A DNA stretch of 15,347 nucleotides from CBINFS01 sp966250015 (lineage in GTDB: Bacteria; Bacteroidota; Rhodothermia; Rhodothermales; DASSAV01), in the NCBI GenBank assembly GCA_966250015.1, contig CBINFS010000067.1, positions 1-15,347 on the forward strand, given 5' to 3'. Positions 13,577 through 15,347 of this stretch are shown here, in pieces. The notes under the pieces were generated by a model that was given only the letters and a program-made list of their open reading frames with translations, did no database searches and had not been told where the DNA came from. Position 1 is the first letter of the stretch. Each line of letters begins with the position of its first letter. Position numbers and translations under genes: made by a program.

Positions 13577-15139
13577 ATGCTGACCCGACTTCTTTCCGCC
13601 CGCCTGATCCTGCTTCTGTCGTTCCTGACGTTTGCCCTTCCGGCGCCCGCACAACCGCTCGAAGACCTTGATTCATTCGTGGGAGAGGTCCTCGACGCCT
13701 TCGAGGTGCCCGGCGTTTCGATTGCCGTGGTCAAGGACGGTGACGTCGTGCTCACGAAGGGTTATGGCCTCCGGTCGATGGAAACTCGTGAGCCAGTGAC
13801 CGCCGAAACGCTCTTTGGCATCGCCTCGAACTCGAAGGCCTTCACGGCTACCGCGCTCGGCATCCTCGTCGAGCAGGGCAAGCTCGCATGGGACAAGCCG
13901 GTCGTCGACTACGTGCCCTGGTTCCGCCTCTCTGATCCCTACGCGACGGCCAACCTGACCGTACGCGACCTGATGGTGCACCGCAGCGGTATGAGCCTCG
14001 GCGCGGGTGACCTGCTCTGGTGGCCCGAGACCGACTTCGAATCAGGCGAGATCGTCCGCCGCCTGCGTCATCTCCCCCTCGCCACGAGCTTCCGGAATAG
14101 CACCGACTACGACAACGTGCTCTTCATCACTGCCGGCGAGCTCATCAAAGAGGTGACCGGAAAGACGTGGGAGGAGTTCGTGGCCGAGCATATCCTCACG
14201 CCCGTCGGGATGCGCGGGACGAAGATCGGCCCTCACGCTGCGTTCGAGGTTGAGGATCACGCCACGCCTCACGCTCCCGTCGACGGCGTCGTCCGGCCCG
14301 TCCCGCCCTACATGGGCGAAAACGCAAACGCGGCAGCCGGTTTGTACTCGAATGCCGTAGACATGGCGCGGTGGCTCGTCGTTCAGCTCGACTCCGGCCG
14401 TACCCGCCCTGCCGACCGCATCTTTACGCCCGAAACCACCCGGCAGCTCTGGGGGCTCGTCAATCCTATCCCCATCCGGCCTTTCCCGCCCGAGCTGAAA
14501 GTGCTCGAGCCGAACTTCAACGGTTACGCGCTCGGTTTCGTCGTGAAGGACTATCGCGGCCACAAGGTCGTTACCCACACCGGAGGGCTCCCCGGTTTCG
14601 TTTCCCAGGTCACCATGATTCCGGACGTGAAGCTCGGCATCGCCGTGCTCACGAACCAGGAGTCCGGCGCCGCTTTCACGGTACTCACCCAGCACATCCT
14701 CGATGCCTACATGGGCTACTCGGACGTCGACTGGCTCCGTGTTTACCACGGGCGTGTGCAGGCGAGCCAGGAACGGATCGCGGCGATCGAGGCCGAAATC
14801 GCCGCCCGGCGCGACAGCACCGCTTCGCCTTCCCTTCCACTCGCACGTTACGTCGGCACCTATCGTGACCCCTGGTACGGCGACGTGGTCGTCACGCAGG
14901 CAGGCGAGGGGCTAGAAATTCGCTTCGAGCACACGCCCTGGCTCGTGGGAACCCTGTCACACTGGCAGCACGACACCTTCATCGCGCGCTGGTACGACCG
15001 CGCCGTCCGCGCCGACGCCTTCGTGACTTTCTCCCTAAACCCCGAAGGCCGCATCGTCTCCGTCCGGATGGAAGCCGTATCGCCCGCCACCGACTTCAGC
15101 TTCGACTTCCACGATCTCGACCTCAAGCCGGTCGATTGA
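13577..15139 (+). CDS. Secreted serine hydrolase, beta-lactamase family with C-terminal DUF3471 domain
   Basis: A 520-residue protein of the S12/class C beta-lactamase-like family, which covers D-aminopeptidases, esterases and penicillin-binding-protein relatives. Signal peptide residues 1-26 (LTRLLSAR, hydrophobic core, ALPAPAQ), so periplasmic or exported. Catalytic domain about 28-380: SxxK as SNSK (Ser84-Lys87), YxN as YDN (Tyr178-Asn180) and HTG (334-336, replacing KTG). VRDLMVHRSGM (129-139) is typical. A short helical linker (388-412) leads to a DUF3471 domain (about 420-518) with RYVGTYRDPWYG. Real beta-lactam resistance is unlikely; peptide or ester hydrolysis is more probable. ATG at 13577 is chosen because the signal peptide starts there; the frame stays open 36 codons upstream. 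Divergent from the SDR gene. Confidence 0.92.
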   Translation: MLTRLLSARLILLLSFLTFALPAPAQPLEDLDSFVGEVLDAFEVPGVSIAVVKDGDVVLTKGYGLRSMETREPVTAETLFGIASNSKAFTATALGILVEQGKLAWDKPVVDYVPWFRLSDPYATANLTVRDLMVHRSGMSLGAGDLLWWPETDFESGEIVRRLRHLPLATSFRNSTDYDNVLFITAGELIKEVTGKTWEEFVAEHILTPVGMRGTKIGPHAAFEVEDHATPHAPVDGVVRPVPPYMGENANAAAGLYSNAVDMARWLVVQLDSGRTRPADRIFTPETTRQLWGLVNPIPIRPFPPELKVLEPNFNGYALGFVVKDYRGHKVVTHTGGLPGFVSQVTMIPDVKLGIAVLTNQESGAAFTVLTQHILDAYMGYSDVDWLRVYHGRVQASQERIAAIEAEIAARRDSTASPSLPLARYVGTYRDPWYGDVVVTQAGEGLEIRFEHTPWLVGTLSHWQHDTFIARWYDRAVRADAFVTFSLNPEGRIVSVRMEAVSPATDFSFDFHDLDLKPVD

Positions 15140-15234
15140 AACGCTGCCGGTTGGCGAAGACCTTTTGAGTTCACACGATTTCTTTGATCCGTCCTACTAA
15201 TCAATCACTTGAACACGTAGATTCCGGAGGGGCG

Positions 15235-15300
15235 ATGAAGGGCGGGGGTGCATTTTCGGTCGCCATAACACAAGCAAAAAGAGCGTTTCTCCATGGTTAA
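15235..15300 (+). CDS. Possible 21-residue leader peptide
   Basis: An ATG at 15235 preceded by GGAGGGG (15226-15232), the strongest ribosome binding site in the right half, opens a 21-codon frame (MKGGGAFSVAITQAKRAFLHG) that ends at TAA 15298-15300. It overlaps the start of the following transporter gene by 8 bases in another frame, an arrangement suited to translational coupling. No family is recognised. The alternative is that the site is fortuitous, or that it serves the downstream start at some distance. Confidence 0.35.
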   Translation: MKGGGAFSVAITQAKRAFLHG

Positions 15301-15347
15301 CGTCGAGTCATACGCAGTAGCGGTATTCATGCTGTTCATCACCATGA
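15293..15347 (+). CDS. Partial gene, probable GRP-type sugar transporter (N-terminus only)
   Basis: Eighteen codons are visible before the window ends: MVNVESYAVAVFMLFITM. A start of the form M-x-x-ESY-x-x-AV-x-x-x-x-ITM is typical of the glucose/ribose porter-like proteins of Bacteroidota, often annotated as DMT transporter permeases, which continue with LCWGSWANT. Only the first membrane segment is covered, so the call rests on few residues. Translation may be coupled to the 21-codon frame that overlaps its start. Confidence 0.5.
   Translation, partial: MVNVESYAVAVFMLFITM

Overview
The window reads as ordinary chromosomal DNA of a GC-rich member of the Bacteroidota/Rhodothermota group (Rhodothermales-like). 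This rests on sugar transporters of the FucP/GluP type, a YebC of the Bacteroidota style (N-terminus MGRIFEVRKA), a GRP-type sugar transporter start at the right edge, and the near absence of Shine-Dalgarno sequences before most genes. The lineage is an inference from protein style, not from a marker gene. No rRNA, tRNA, CRISPR array, insertion sequence or phage gene was seen.

Left part (1-6300): a sugar uptake and breakdown neighbourhood. On the minus strand lie deoC (deoxyribose-phosphate aldolase) and, upstream of it, a TIM-barrel sugar phosphate isomerase/epimerase with a strong ribosome binding site and a LacI-type operator. A good hairpin terminator sits between the two. Divergent from them is an MFS transporter with MFSD1-like features. 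It converges with a two-gene minus-strand unit of FucP-clan transporters: a GluP-like permease upstream and a more divergent relative downstream. Together these look able to import sugars or deoxysugars and feed them into isomerisation and aldol cleavage, but no kinase or dehydrogenase of such a pathway is present here.

Middle (6300-9200): yebC (translation/regulatory factor) converges with a DUF5996 gene. A patch of lower GC follows, holding a DUF433 antitoxin-like gene and a DUF5615 PIN-like partner that is broken by a one-base frameshift near its middle. The next 270 bases have no convincing gene but fold into a run of hairpins just before the next transporter.

Right part (9200-15347): an MFS transporter with a non-ATG start, a secreted prolyl oligopeptidase (S9A) 23 bases behind it, an SDR oxidoreductase converging on that, and, divergent from the SDR, a secreted serine hydrolase of the beta-lactamase/DUF3471 type. 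The window ends inside the first codons of a probable GRP-type sugar transporter, overlapped by a 21-codon leader ORF with a strong ribosome binding site.

I see no complete undescribed system. The points most worth checking are the frameshifted DUF5615 gene, the structured region 9005-9183, the LacI-type operator, and the leader ORF at the right edge.
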